A stretch of 41,344 nt of DNA from Bacilli bacterium (GCA_900768815.1 CAAGEE010000016.1:1-41344); one strand, 5' to 3'. Shown: positions 1-8,412, numbered from the stretch's first letter. The notes: generated from the letters alone by a model not told the origin. Made by a program: numbers and translations.

Positions 1-120
1 CATATCAGTAGCTAAAAATTTTATTTTATATGGAATTCCATTAATTTGATATTCTAAATCTATATCTCTACCATGCTCCAATTCGCTAGATACATATCTT
101 ATAAATTCATCTTTATTCAA
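1..120 (-). CDS. Partial hypothetical protein (N-terminal 40 residues)
   Basis: An open frame runs on the minus strand from a TTG at 120 off the left edge. The TTG is preceded by a GGTGA ribosome site five bases away (an ATG at 110 is the alternative start). The visible residues are acidic and mixed polar (NKDEFIRYVSSELEHGRDID, then a short beta-like stretch). No family is recognised from 40 residues. It is probably a real gene because the ribosome site is good, but its product cannot be named. Confidence 0.5.
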   Translation of the reverse strand, partial: MNKDEFIRYVSSELEHGRDIDLEYQINGIPYKIKFLATDM

Positions 121-228
121 ACTTATCACCTATACAATATAATATTAAAGTTTTATTTTATCTAAAATAATTATAACATATAAATTAAATTTCTTCTATC
201 TTTCGGAGAAAACAAAGTTTTATTACTA

Positions 229-257
229 TTGAAATCATACAGAAATTAATATATAAT
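229..257 (+). promoter_or_regulatory. Promoter of candidate small RNA
   Basis: TTGAAA (229-234) and TATAAT (252-257) are separated by exactly 17 bases, a near-consensus sigma-A promoter. Transcription would start near 264. No good start codon or ribosome site follows, and a hairpin with a T-run appears about 100 bases later, so the transcript looks non-coding. Confidence 0.65.
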
Positions 258-263
258 ATTTAT

Positions 264-375
264 GGAAAGAGAGAGTTGTAGTTCGTAAGCTGTTGCTTAA
301 CCGCTCCATAGTGAAATCTGCTCGAACTTTTCTAGTTTTGATAAATAACTAATCTAGAAATGGATTAGTTTTTTT
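264..375 (+). ncRNA. Candidate structured small RNA with intrinsic terminator
   Basis: The segment sits between a strong promoter and an intrinsic terminator (AACTAATC 347-354 pairing with GATTAGTT 363-370, then T6). Inside it, AGTTCG (280-285) can pair with CGAACT (323-328), and within that TAAGC (286-290) can pair with GCTTA (295-299) around a TGTT loop. It is more GC-rich than the DNA around it, as structured RNAs are in AT-rich genomes. I do not recognise it as 6S, SRP, tmRNA or RNase P RNA. It could instead be the 5' leader of the decayed gene that follows. Confidence 0.45.
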
Positions 376-399
376 GTGTTTTAGAAAACTATCCTAACC

Positions 400-719
400 C
401 AAAAGAAAGTATGGAACTATGGTAAGTATTATTAAAGAAGAAATTTTATTGGAAGAATCATTAAAAAAAGAAAATTAATTTTATATATGATTTTGTGAAA
501 GTTAAACCTACTATTGTTAATGGAAGTATTAGAAAAATTGATAAGACTAATGTGAGCCTGAAGTTATTAAGAAAAGAGAAAAATTATTCAAATGATTTAG
601 TCTATTTAATAAAAAAGTTGAAAAACGACTCAACATTTAAATAATGAAATGGATGAAATGGCTGAAGAATTTTATCAAACTAAAATGGACAAAGAAAAAG
701 ACAATGGCTTATCATTATA
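400..719 (+). pseudogene. Decayed coding remnant
   Basis: Protein-like stretches occur in changing frames with stops between them. One piece near 420-477 reads SIIKEEILLEESLKK. Another near 487-645 is rich in Lys and Asp. The last ends NNEMDEMAEEFYQTKMDKEK before a TAG at about 717-719. Codon use and charged composition look like a former gene broken by several small indels. I cannot name the ancestor. The Glu/Lys-rich C-terminal helix would suit a mobilisation or recombinase-type protein, but that is a guess. Confidence 0.3.
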
Positions 720-737
720 GAGTCATTGTCTTTTAAA

Positions 738-3700
738 TTACATCTTCATACCTTTATGTGTGTCTTGTTCTGCACCTTGTTTCAAAGCTTGTTGTTGTAT
801 TACTTCTTGTTGTTGAAACAATTCATCTAGAGTCAATTCTGGATCAGTTTGTATTTCCAATTCAGAAACTCTTGTTTCAAGTTGTTTTTGCCTCAGTTGT
901 TGCCTTTGGGCTTCTAGTCGTAACACTTCTGGACTTTTTGTTTCTTCTTTGGAAACTTCAGTTTTCTTTTCTTTTAATAATACTTCTAAATCCATTCTTG
1001 ATATTTCTGGGTATTTGGTTTTTAAATATTCAAGTCTTACAATTGGTGATTGAGTAATTGCATCATCTATAGTTCTTCGCTCTATCGGTCTAAATAATAA
1101 TTCAGTAAAGAAATCTTTCATTATTTGTTCTTTTTCTGCATCAAAATTCATTTGAACAATACTAGACAATCTATCTAATTCTTGTTGTGCTAATTCTTCT
1201 TGCATCGAATAACTAAACTCAACCATTTTCTTTGCAGATTCTAATTCTAAACTTTCAATACAGAAAGATTGTTCTGGTGCTTTCTCTTTTGCTTTATCAA
1301 CAAATCTTGTTTGATCAAGTTTAACAGAATCACTGATGCAACTAGCCATTTTACTTACAACAACTGCTTGTTCCTCACTAATGCCATACTTACTACATAA
1401 TTCACTAAGCTTTGCTTTTCTTTCTTCTTTAATTTCTGATATTATATGAGAATTTGATTTAAAATTTTGTAATTCAATTGTTGCTTGTATCATATCTAAA
1501 TCTTCAGTTGAATATCTATCTGCTAGGGCTTTACCTGCCAATTTTGCACTATACTGCTCGTGTTTTTCCGCAATATCTAGTTGCCTTCCACAAGAATAAT
1601 ATTTTGCAACCTCAGTTAGTAATCCTCTAGTTTTATCATCAAATCCTTCCATTTTAGATATTACATCACTATATAGAATTACTCTAGCAATATGTTCCTC
1701 GTCATAAGATTTATTTCCTTGATAAAAACCTTGAGAATGTATTTCAGCAATACTTTCTTGTATTTTACTTGCATCTATTTCTTGTATTATTTGAACCGTT
1801 GATAATTGCTCTGGCATAGTTTCAATTTTTCCAAAAGTGGTATCAAAAGTAACTGATGATAAATTTTTTCCTTGCATTTGAGATAATGTTTCTAAAGTTT
1901 TAATTTCTTCTAATGGTTTAACAATAGGCTTTCCATAAGTTCTTTGCAATTCATCTAAAGTATAATCTATATCCAAATCAATTCCAGTCCACAATTGCTT
2001 TTCATACATTGTAGGCATTAAGAATGATTTTTGCCTTTCATCAAAAATTGCCATTTTTATACTTTCAAGTGCTGCTAGACCTTCTTGAACTTGTCCACTA
2101 CAAATTTTTTGTTCAACCGAAGCAAGACATTCTTTTAACATTTGATTTAAGTGTTCAATATTAAATGGAGCATCTTTATTCTCATTTTTTTTATTTTCAC
2201 CTACTAATTCATCTGATAAATCAGAGAATCTATGAGCATTTCTAACATTATTAAATCTCGTAATAATTTCACTAACTAAAGTAGAATCTATAGTTTCACT
2301 ATTTTTAAAATTATTAAGTGCTTCAGTAATATGCATCATTTCTGTTTGTGCTAATTCTCGTCTGTCAATAAGTTCGATAGGAACAGGATGCCCTAACTTT
2401 TTACCAAGTTCAACAGCAGCTCTAACACTATCTTTATCAACTTCTTCAAAACAAATAATTGTAGCTGGTTGAATTTTTTTGTATTTATCACTTCCTGATA
2501 AAACATCTTGAATTTCAATATCATATTCTGAATACATACCTCTTGTTTGATTAGGCATATTTTGAGCAGAAAAGAATCGTTGTTGTCGCCCTGTAAATAC
2601 TGTGTTTTGTCTATTATCAGAACACAAATCATAAGGTGCTTCTGCTGATACTGATTCTGGACTAAAACCATCTATTGATATAATAACACCGGTTTTATCA
2701 TCTATCTTAGCAGTACCAGGATTCGATTGATTTATAAAACTATAACATAAAGCATGGTTACTAGCCATTTGACTGGTATTCCATCTATCATACATATCAC
2801 CCTCAGTAGTTGATGATTTGCGATATGCCCCCATTAAACTAACCATTCTATTAAATTCGCCATTTACTTTTCTTACTAGATATTTTTCACCCTCAAACTC
2901 TAATTCCTGTGTTCGTAGTGAAGCTGTATTTTTTGATAATGATTCAACCATATCTCGACCATAAGCTCTCCTTAAAATTGTTTCTAAAATTGTTGATTTT
3001 TGATAGCGAAGAAATGCTTTTTCTTTTTTTTCTTGACTGATACTTTTAGCAAATTCACTTCTAATAGCATTTATATCTTGAGTTTCGATAAATGATTTCA
3101 ATTTTATAATTATTTCAAGTGCCTCTTTTTCGCCAAGTTCCTTAAATGATTCTGAACTAATATTTTTATAATTTTGTAATAGCTGTTCCGGATCATTTCC
3201 GTACATAGTTACTAAATTAGCAACGGTCGAATAATTTAAACCAACTAATCGTTCTAAATAGGCATTTTTTACTTCCAATAATGTAGAATCTACATTATTA
3301 ACGATACTTTCTAACTCGCTATTTTTTCTTTCAACAAATGATAAAATATCATTATAACTTGTTATTTTTTTGCCTTCTTGTGGATTAAGGGCTAAGTAGG
3401 AAATAACTGCTTTTTCATAATCAGTAAAAGGTATATCTTTTCTATCTATTCTTTGTGATACTAAATCTAAAAATATTGATTCGTTGACATAATCATTAGT
3501 ATCAAAACTATATTTTTTCATTCTTTGACCAGAAACAGATTTACTCAATTTTTCAATAAGTGGTTCAATAAAACTATTATCCATTTTTAAATTTTCTAAA
3601 GCGAATCCAAAAGTTTTTAATGCTGATTCATCTTTAGCAATACCTAAAACAGAGTCTTGAACATCCTTATATCTTGTTATTTTTTCTAAACTAGATTCAC

Positions 3701-5741
3701 CAATGGCACTAACTATTTTAGGATCTAATATTTCTAATTGTAATGTTTTAAATAATTCAGCATTGTTAAGAGCAAACCTTTGCATTAACTCATGTTCTTT
3801 ATCAGTTAACTCAGTTCTACCCATACTTGCTAACTTATGTTTAAATGCAATATCAATTAATTCGTTAAAATTTTCAGCAGTAGGATCGGCATAAGTTAAA
3901 TAAATTATATTTTTTTCTATTGCTTGTCTTACAACTTCTTCACTAATGAATTCCTTTGATATATTTTCAAATATATCTCTATCACCATAAATTGTAGTAT
4001 TTTGTTCATCTATATAATCAATAGTAGGGATTTTGCCTAAAGCATAAATTAACATTTGTTGATATTCATGCAATTGCTCTGGGGTTTCTGGAATTGGCAT
4101 TTGTACAATGAAAGCATAATTTACATCTATGCAAGCTTTATTCATAGCGGTAGTAATTGCTTCTTTTGGAACATTTTGATAAAGTGAGCCGCAGTGTTGA
4201 GTTTCGGTTACAAATTTAATCCATGTTTGTTCATACCAAGTTCTATATGCTTGCTTTTGTTCTTCTGAAAAAGATGCTTGCCACTTTGCATATTTTTCTT
4301 TTCTATCACCATGTAAGTCTTCTAGATTTTGATCTATACATGGAACATGATATAACTCTATAACATCAATATCTTTCATTGCTCGTTCAACCATCTGTGG
4401 TGTCATATTTTCAAAATTCACCATAGACAAAGATGCACGACTTCTATCAATATTTTTTTCAAGACATTTGTCTAAAAATTCATTCCAAATTCTTTCGTTG
4501 ATTTTTTCTCTTGGAATAGAATAGTAAAGTGCATCCATATCTTGAACATTAGCAATACTTTGTGAAATTAAATTTTCAAACCATCTATCATATTCTTCCT
4601 GCGAAATGTTAGGTACAAATGATTGCAATGGAATATCACGTAAAACGTTAGGCGACTTAGAAACTAGTGTTGCATATAATTCTTGAGTTCTGCTACTTTC
4701 TGGAATAGATTTTAAAAGTTCATTATATCCAGTAGTATTATTTTCAAGAAATATAGATTCGGCAATTTTTTGACATATCCTAGTCGTCTTTTTTGAATCA
4801 TCTAAACTAGAAAAATCATATATAGCAGTTTTGGGATTTCCTGTAATTTTTCTAGTTATTAAATCTTCAACCCAAGAAGCATATTCTTCTTGAGAAATGT
4901 TAGGATCAATATTATTGTTAGGAAGTTGATTAAGATAAAGGATATAAGTATTACAAGCTCTTTCCCAAATATCTCTTGTCCTTAATTTTGTAGGAATATG
5001 TTCGAATACTTTAGCAAAATTAAATTCTGATTTATCTACTATTTCTTTAACAAATTCTGGATTATATGCACTTGATGGTATATAATCGAGTATTTCTTCA
5101 TCGCCCTCTAATATATTTTTTATTTTTCCTATCATTGTTTTTGCAATAGTTCCATCTTGCAATATAGAACTAGGTAGTGTTTTTAAAATTTTTCTAAAGT
5201 TACTACCAGAAGTGGTATGGTTATAATTTTCTAAAAAATTAGTTATCAATTCTTCACTTATGACACTGGTGTTAGAATTTTGTAAAATTTCTATAACATC
5301 TTCGATGAAAAAAACAGATGCTAATTTTTTTTCAAGAACTGCTCTATAAACATCAGAGTATTTTGGATCATCTAAAGATAACAAGAAATCCAAATCGCTT
5401 ACATTAAAATCTCTAGAATTAGTATTAATTATCTCTGATAATCTATCACCATACATATTAGCAAGATTTTTTATAATGCTTTTATATTCTTCATTAGAAA
5501 ATAATTTATCTTTTAAATCAGTATCTTGTAAGAAAATTAATAGCTTTAATGATGATAATGTTATATTACTATTTGGAAAAGTACCATTAATAATATTATA
5601 TACTTCCTCGATATTACCATCTTCAAACAATTTCTCAAATCTTTCAGATGTTTCTTGAGGTAAACTTTCTATTATCTTTTTAAGTTCTTCATAAATTTTT
5701 TCTTGATTATCAATATAATATTTAATTTCAGCTGAACTCAT
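738..5741 (-). CDS. Giant orphan protein, 1667 residues
   Basis: This is a long uninterrupted frame with a strong AGGAGG ribosome site seven bases before its ATG. There is no signal peptide and no membrane helix. The N-terminal half is helical with irregular repeats: an ISQEEY.W.E.LI block recurs around residues 280 and 379, each preceded by an IP....R...W/Y segment. Residues about 930-1135 form a denser, more conserved-looking block containing VNGEFNRMVSLMGAYRKSS, SNHALCYSFINQS, SEYDIEI and QPATIICFEEVD, then AAVELG..VPIELIDR. From memory this resembles a domain recurring in very large proteins of gut Bacillota, but I cannot assign a fold or activity. The last 150 residues are Gln/Glu-rich coiled coil. 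It is the last gene of a cluster of small orphans and is probably translated from their transcript. Function unknown; a secreted or intracellular effector, toxin or anti-phage role is only speculation. Confidence 0.85.
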   Translation of the reverse strand: MSSAEIKYYIDNQEKIYEELKKIIESLPQETSERFEKLFEDGNIEEVYNIINGTFPNSNITLSSLKLLIFLQDTDLKDKLFSNEEYKSIIKNLANMYGDRLSEIINTNSRDFNVSDLDFLLSLDDPKYSDVYRAVLEKKLASVFFIEDVIEILQNSNTSVISEELITNFLENYNHTTSGSNFRKILKTLPSSILQDGTIAKTMIGKIKNILEGDEEILDYIPSSAYNPEFVKEIVDKSEFNFAKVFEHIPTKLRTRDIWERACNTYILYLNQLPNNNIDPNISQEEYASWVEDLITRKITGNPKTAIYDFSSLDDSKKTTRICQKIAESIFLENNTTGYNELLKSIPESSRTQELYATLVSKSPNVLRDIPLQSFVPNISQEEYDRWFENLISQSIANVQDMDALYYSIPREKINERIWNEFLDKCLEKNIDRSRASLSMVNFENMTPQMVERAMKDIDVIELYHVPCIDQNLEDLHGDRKEKYAKWQASFSEEQKQAYRTWYEQTWIKFVTETQHCGSLYQNVPKEAITTAMNKACIDVNYAFIVQMPIPETPEQLHEYQQMLIYALGKIPTIDYIDEQNTTIYGDRDIFENISKEFISEEVVRQAIEKNIIYLTYADPTAENFNELIDIAFKHKLASMGRTELTDKEHELMQRFALNNAELFKTLQLEILDPKIVSAIGESSLEKITRYKDVQDSVLGIAKDESALKTFGFALENLKMDNSFIEPLIEKLSKSVSGQRMKKYSFDTNDYVNESIFLDLVSQRIDRKDIPFTDYEKAVISYLALNPQEGKKITSYNDILSFVERKNSELESIVNNVDSTLLEVKNAYLERLVGLNYSTVANLVTMYGNDPEQLLQNYKNISSESFKELGEKEALEIIIKLKSFIETQDINAIRSEFAKSISQEKKEKAFLRYQKSTILETILRRAYGRDMVESLSKNTASLRTQELEFEGEKYLVRKVNGEFNRMVSLMGAYRKSSTTEGDMYDRWNTSQMASNHALCYSFINQSNPGTAKIDDKTGVIISIDGFSPESVSAEAPYDLCSDNRQNTVFTGRQQRFFSAQNMPNQTRGMYSEYDIEIQDVLSGSDKYKKIQPATIICFEEVDKDSVRAAVELGKKLGHPVPIELIDRRELAQTEMMHITEALNNFKNSETIDSTLVSEIITRFNNVRNAHRFSDLSDELVGENKKNENKDAPFNIEHLNQMLKECLASVEQKICSGQVQEGLAALESIKMAIFDERQKSFLMPTMYEKQLWTGIDLDIDYTLDELQRTYGKPIVKPLEEIKTLETLSQMQGKNLSSVTFDTTFGKIETMPEQLSTVQIIQEIDASKIQESIAEIHSQGFYQGNKSYDEEHIARVILYSDVISKMEGFDDKTRGLLTEVAKYYSCGRQLDIAEKHEQYSAKLAGKALADRYSTEDLDMIQATIELQNFKSNSHIISEIKEERKAKLSELCSKYGISEEQAVVVSKMASCISDSVKLDQTRFVDKAKEKAPEQSFCIESLELESAKKMVEFSYSMQEELAQQELDRLSSIVQMNFDAEKEQIMKDFFTELLFRPIERRTIDDAITQSPIVRLEYLKTKYPEISRMDLEVLLKEKKTEVSKEETKSPEVLRLEAQRQQLRQKQLETRVSELEIQTDPELTLDELFQQQEVIQQQALKQGAEQDTHKGMKM

Positions 5742-5744
5742 TTT

Positions 5745-5954
5745 TTACCTCCTTATTATTTGCTTGATTTCTTCATTCTTTTTTCTAGATTGTTTATCTT
5801 GTTTTTTGAATAATGTTACTTTTTTATTTAATTCCTTCAAATATCTATATTGTGCTTCTTCTGGAGTAATTTGCTCAGTTAATTCTGGTTGTTCTGATAA
5901 TTTAGGTTGTTGTACATTGTTCAAATCATTTATATTCAAATTATTATTATTCAT
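5745..5954 (-). CDS. Small charged orphan protein, 69 residues
   Basis: It lies directly upstream of the giant gene, with only three bases between its stop and the next ATG. It has a good GGAGG ribosome site. The N-terminal third is Asn-rich and disordered-looking (MNNNNLNINDLNN), followed by a Pro/Glu linker. The second half is a Lys/Arg/Glu helix (YLKELNKKVTLFKKQDKQSRKK). No family is recognised. Tight packing with the giant gene and the good ribosome site support real expression, perhaps as a partner or chaperone of the giant protein. Confidence 0.65.
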   Translation of the reverse strand: MNNNNLNINDLNNVQQPKLSEQPELTEQITPEEAQYRYLKELNKKVTLFKKQDKQSRKKNEEIKQIIRR

Positions 5955-5956
5955 TT

Positions 5957-6241
5957 TTAACCTCCTATACTAATTCTATGTAACATATAACCAATTCCAA
6001 CTGCCATACCTATAGCAAATGCAATAATTAAAGTAAGTAATAGAGCATCAGTATAACCGCTAGATAAATTATGATTATTATTTTCTTTTTGAAATTGCTT
6101 TACATGTTCCATACCTTGAGTATATGTTTTTTTCCAGTTTTTATATTGAAAATTGGCAATATGTTCTTCAATTGATTCTTTTTTTGTTGATTGTTGTTGT
6201 GTCATTTGAGTAATCATATTCGAATATTCATTTAAATTCAT
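5957..6241 (-). CDS. Small tail-anchored membrane protein, 94 residues
   Basis: The first 65 residues are polar and helical with many Gln, Lys and Glu. Residues about 66-87 (DALLLTLIIAFAIGMAVGIG) form one membrane helix, leaving a very short tail, so the protein would be anchored by its C-terminus with its body in the cytoplasm. Its start overlaps the end of the upstream frame by 14 bases, suggesting translational coupling; no separate strong ribosome site is seen. It could tether the products of this cluster to the membrane. No family is recognised. Confidence 0.6.
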   Translation of the reverse strand: MNLNEYSNMITQMTQQQSTKKESIEEHIANFQYKNWKKTYTQGMEHVKQFQKENNNHNLSSGYTDALLLTLIIAFAIGMAVGIGYMLHRISIGG

Positions 6242-6452
6242 AACCTATATTTATGGCATTTACAACATTATTTTTTGTGTTTTCTATTACTACTTGTTGA
6301 TTTGTTTCACTTATAACTTGTTTTTTTCTTCCTAACTTACATTTTTTATCTTTGGCTGATAAATCTTGGAAATTAACAATTGTTGAAATTTCCTCAACAG
6401 TTGTTTTATCTTTTTTTATCATCTTCATCAACATAACTTTGCATAACTTCAT
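6228..6452 (-). CDS. Small orphan frame, possibly the C-terminal part of the preceding one
   Basis: The frame overlaps the end of the upstream 107-codon gene by 47 bases. If independent, it would start at one of several ATGs close to 6452-6422. The protein is basic and helical (KDKTTVEEISTIVNFQDLSAK, then KKCKLGRKKQ). Where the two frames cross is a run of seven A (GATGAT A7 GAT). Removing one A would join the upstream frame smoothly to KDKTTVEEIS, giving one protein of about 170 residues. This entry may therefore be the second half of a frameshifted or slippage-expressed gene rather than a gene of its own. Confidence 0.45.
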   Translation of the reverse strand: MKLCKVMLMKMIKKDKTTVEEISTIVNFQDLSAKDKKCKLGRKKQVISETNQQVVIENTKNNVVNAINIGYEFK

Positions 6453-6729
6453 TTAAAGATGTCCCAACTGCTATTACTAAACTTTCCGAATCAAGACCAT
6501 CTTCAACACTTGATAATGCACTGTTTGTTATTTGACTAATCATATGTGTCTCAAATGTCAAAGCACTTTCTTGATTTTTTGTATAAGCTTCTTGTAGTTT
6601 TGAATTATTTTGTCTTGCAATAACTGAATTATAATTTTTTTGAATTAATTTATCACTTACTATTTGCTCTATATTATCAATAAATTGCTCTGCTTGTAGT
6701 GCATTTTGAATGTACTTAAAAATTGGCAT
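6406..6729 (-). CDS. Small helical orphan protein, 107 residues
   Basis: I take the ATG at 6729 (MPIFKYIQNALQAEQ) with a weak AAAAGG site upstream; the TTG three bases earlier is less likely. Its start overlaps the end of the upstream small gene by 14 bases. The predicted protein is all-helical, soluble and acidic, and ends SYVDEDDKKR. Size and helix content recall WXG100-type secretion partners, but no WXG motif is present, so I do not call it one. The stop lies immediately after an A7 run, and the frame may originally have continued into the next one. Confidence 0.55.
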   Translation of the reverse strand: MPIFKYIQNALQAEQFIDNIEQIVSDKLIQKNYNSVIARQNNSKLQEAYTKNQESALTFETHMISQITNSALSSVEDGLDSESLVIAVGTSLNEVMQSYVDEDDKKR

Positions 6730-6913
6730 CAATGCCTTTTAAAACTTGTAAAATTTCTTCGTCACTTGCATACTCTGAGTGTCCAGAACTATATGTATGA
6801 GTATGGTAATTAAAATTTTGCCCTAAATCATTAATTTTTGTATGACTTGTTTTCGAAAAATTTGGATAATTATATAAATCTTTATATTTAGTATTATCTA
6901 AATTATTTACCAT
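6716..6913 (-). CDS. Mini-protein with a PHP-like first metal motif, 65 residues
   Basis: The chosen ATG at 6913 has a GGTGA site five bases upstream; an in-frame ATG at 6925 has none. Residues near the C-terminus read FNYHTHTYSSGHSEYASDEE. This matches the first metal-binding motif of PHP-fold phosphoesterases (histidinol-phosphatase type), where it normally lies at the extreme N-terminus of a protein of 250 or more residues. Here only this motif is present, placed at the C-terminal end behind about 33 unrelated residues. The frame then stops, so the protein cannot be a complete PHP enzyme. It is either a truncated remnant or a small peptide reusing the motif, for example to bind metal. It is the first gene of the cluster. 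Confidence 0.5.
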   Translation of the reverse strand: MVNNLDNTKYKDLYNYPNFSKTSHTKINDLGQNFNYHTHTYSSGHSEYASDEEILQVLKGIDANF

Positions 6914-6936
6914 TACTATCACCATCTTGCAATAAT

Positions 6937-6966
6937 ATTATATCACGTATAATACTGAGTAGTAAA
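6937..6966 (-). promoter_or_regulatory. Promoter of the small-orphan/giant-protein cluster
   Basis: On the minus strand, TTTACT (6966-6961) and TATAAT (6942-6937) are 18 bases apart. Transcription would start near 6930, giving a very short leader before the ATG at 6913. No other promoter of this quality is seen before the giant gene, so one transcript of about 6.2 kb is likely. Confidence 0.5.
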
Positions 6967-7010
6967 TTGATTAGTTTTGATAAGTTGAAACTTTTGATAT
7001 TTACATTATA

Positions 7011-7048
7011 ATATTTATATTCATTTTTATAAAAATGAATATAAATAT
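7011..7048. repeat. Perfect 38-bp palindrome
   Basis: Positions 7011-7048 read the same on both strands with no mismatch and no spacer; the centre is TTTATAAA-like and the arms are AT-rich apart from one C/G pair. It lies between the cluster promoter and the IS110 transposase. It could be a protein-binding or cruciform site, or a mark of the IS end. AT richness makes short palindromes common, but a perfect one of this length is unusual. Confidence 0.8.
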
Positions 7049-7231
7049 CTGCGATTGAGTTTAGGCAAATTATACCAAGGGTCTTTGTATCCATTTCTAT
7101 GACGGCCTAGCTCTTTTCTTTTTATTATCCTAGTTTTAGAATGTGAGGATTAATTTTTAATCTTATATAACAAGCGTGATGAGGAATATTGAGATTCTAG
7201 AGTTCAATCGTATATGAAAGGAAGTATGCCT

Positions 7232-8412
7232 ATGCAAAGTGTTCTAGCCATTGATGGGGCTAAAGGTAAAAGTATGGTATCTTTAATTAGTTCTTGTGGT
7301 GAGGTTCTAATTGAACCATATGAAATTAATCATTCTATTAATGATTTTACTAATTTACTTAATAAAATTAATAAGCAAAAATTAGATAATGTTTCTGTAA
7401 TAATGGAATCTACGGGTATTTATCATAGACCTGTTGAAAGATTTTTTTAGAAAATAATTTCAAAGTATTTGTTATTAATGCATTATACTCAAAAATGTAT
7501 AAACGTAACTTAAGAAAAACAAAAACCGATAAATTAGATTGTATATCTTTGTCAGAATTATTCTTTACTACTGATTTTAGAGAATATATTAAACCAGATG
7601 ATATTTATTTAAATATGAATGCTCTATCTAGACAATATCATGCTTTAGATGAACTATGTGTTAATTTGAAAAATAGATATAAAAATTTAGTTTATTTGTG
7701 TTTTCCTGAATATGAGTTAATATTTAAAAAGAAAACTATTTATAGTGAATTGGCACTAAGTTTTATTGAAAAATATCCACATGCTGATATTATTTCTAAT
7801 ACTAGAATAGATACATTACAAAATTTCTTTAAAAAGAATGGTTTTAGACATTGGAAAAAGAAACCTACAACAATAAAAGAATATACAATCAACTCTTATC
7901 CATCTGTTTCGAAAGATGATGAAATAACTTCAAGTATGTCACAACTTGCAAGATTAATTAATACTTATCAAAAAGAAATAGAAACAATTAAATATAAAAT
8001 AATATTTTTAGGGAAGAAAACTAAATACTTTGAAAGTATTAATTCTATCTTTGGTATCGGTGAATTTACAGCATCGCTAATAATCGCAGAAATTGGTGAC
8101 ATAAATAGATTTAAAAACATAAAAGAATTAACTGCGTACTGTGGATTAGATTCCTCAATAAAGCAATCTGGTAAATCTATAAATATAAAAGGTCCAATTT
8201 CCAAATCTGGAAACAAATATTTAAGAAAAATTCTTTTTGTATCTATATTAAATATTCTAAGTGTTACCAGAGTATGTCATATAGAAAATGATATTGAAAT
8301 TTATTACAGAAAAAAACGTAATGAAGGAAAACATCATTACGTTGCAACAATTGCATGTACAACTAAACTTCTTCGACAAATTTTTGTACTATGCAAACAA
8401 TTAGATAAGTAA
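7232..8412 (+). pseudogene. IS110-family transposase, frameshifted at a T7 run
   Basis: The N-terminal part carries the DEDD RuvC-like nuclease signature: LAIDGAKGK, IMESTGIYHRP and KTDKLD. The C-terminal part is the Transposase_20 domain, with IFGIGEFTASLIIAEIGD, LTAYCGLDSS and GPISKSGNKYLRK containing the expected Ser. The first frame stops at TAG 7448-7450 right after a run of seven T (7442-7448). One extra T, or a -1 slip on T TTT TTT, restores VERFF-LENNFKVFVINALYSKMYKR and the full protein of about 393 residues. The start at 7232 has GGAAG seven bases upstream. The gene is either inactivated, expressed by slippage, or a homopolymer sequencing artefact. Confidence 0.85.

Noticed and set aside
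264..375. tracrRNA or CRISPR-associated RNA
   Set aside because: The GTTGTAGTTC-like start recalls some type II repeats, but no Cas9, no repeat array and no anti-repeat exist in the window.
738..5741. ADP-ribosyltransferase domain in the giant protein
   Set aside because: SEYDIEI superficially resembles the ExE motif and an Arg-containing strand exists upstream, but the order and spacing of the R-S-E elements could not be established by eye.
6406..6729. WXG100-type secretion partner
   Set aside because: Size and helical content fit, but no WXG motif or C-terminal export signal is seen and no type VII secretion gene is in the window.
6903..7094. 63-codon minus-strand frame upstream of the PHP-motif mini-protein
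   Set aside because: It runs through the perfect palindrome and the cluster promoter, has no ribosome site, and its composition looks like translated non-coding AT-rich DNA.
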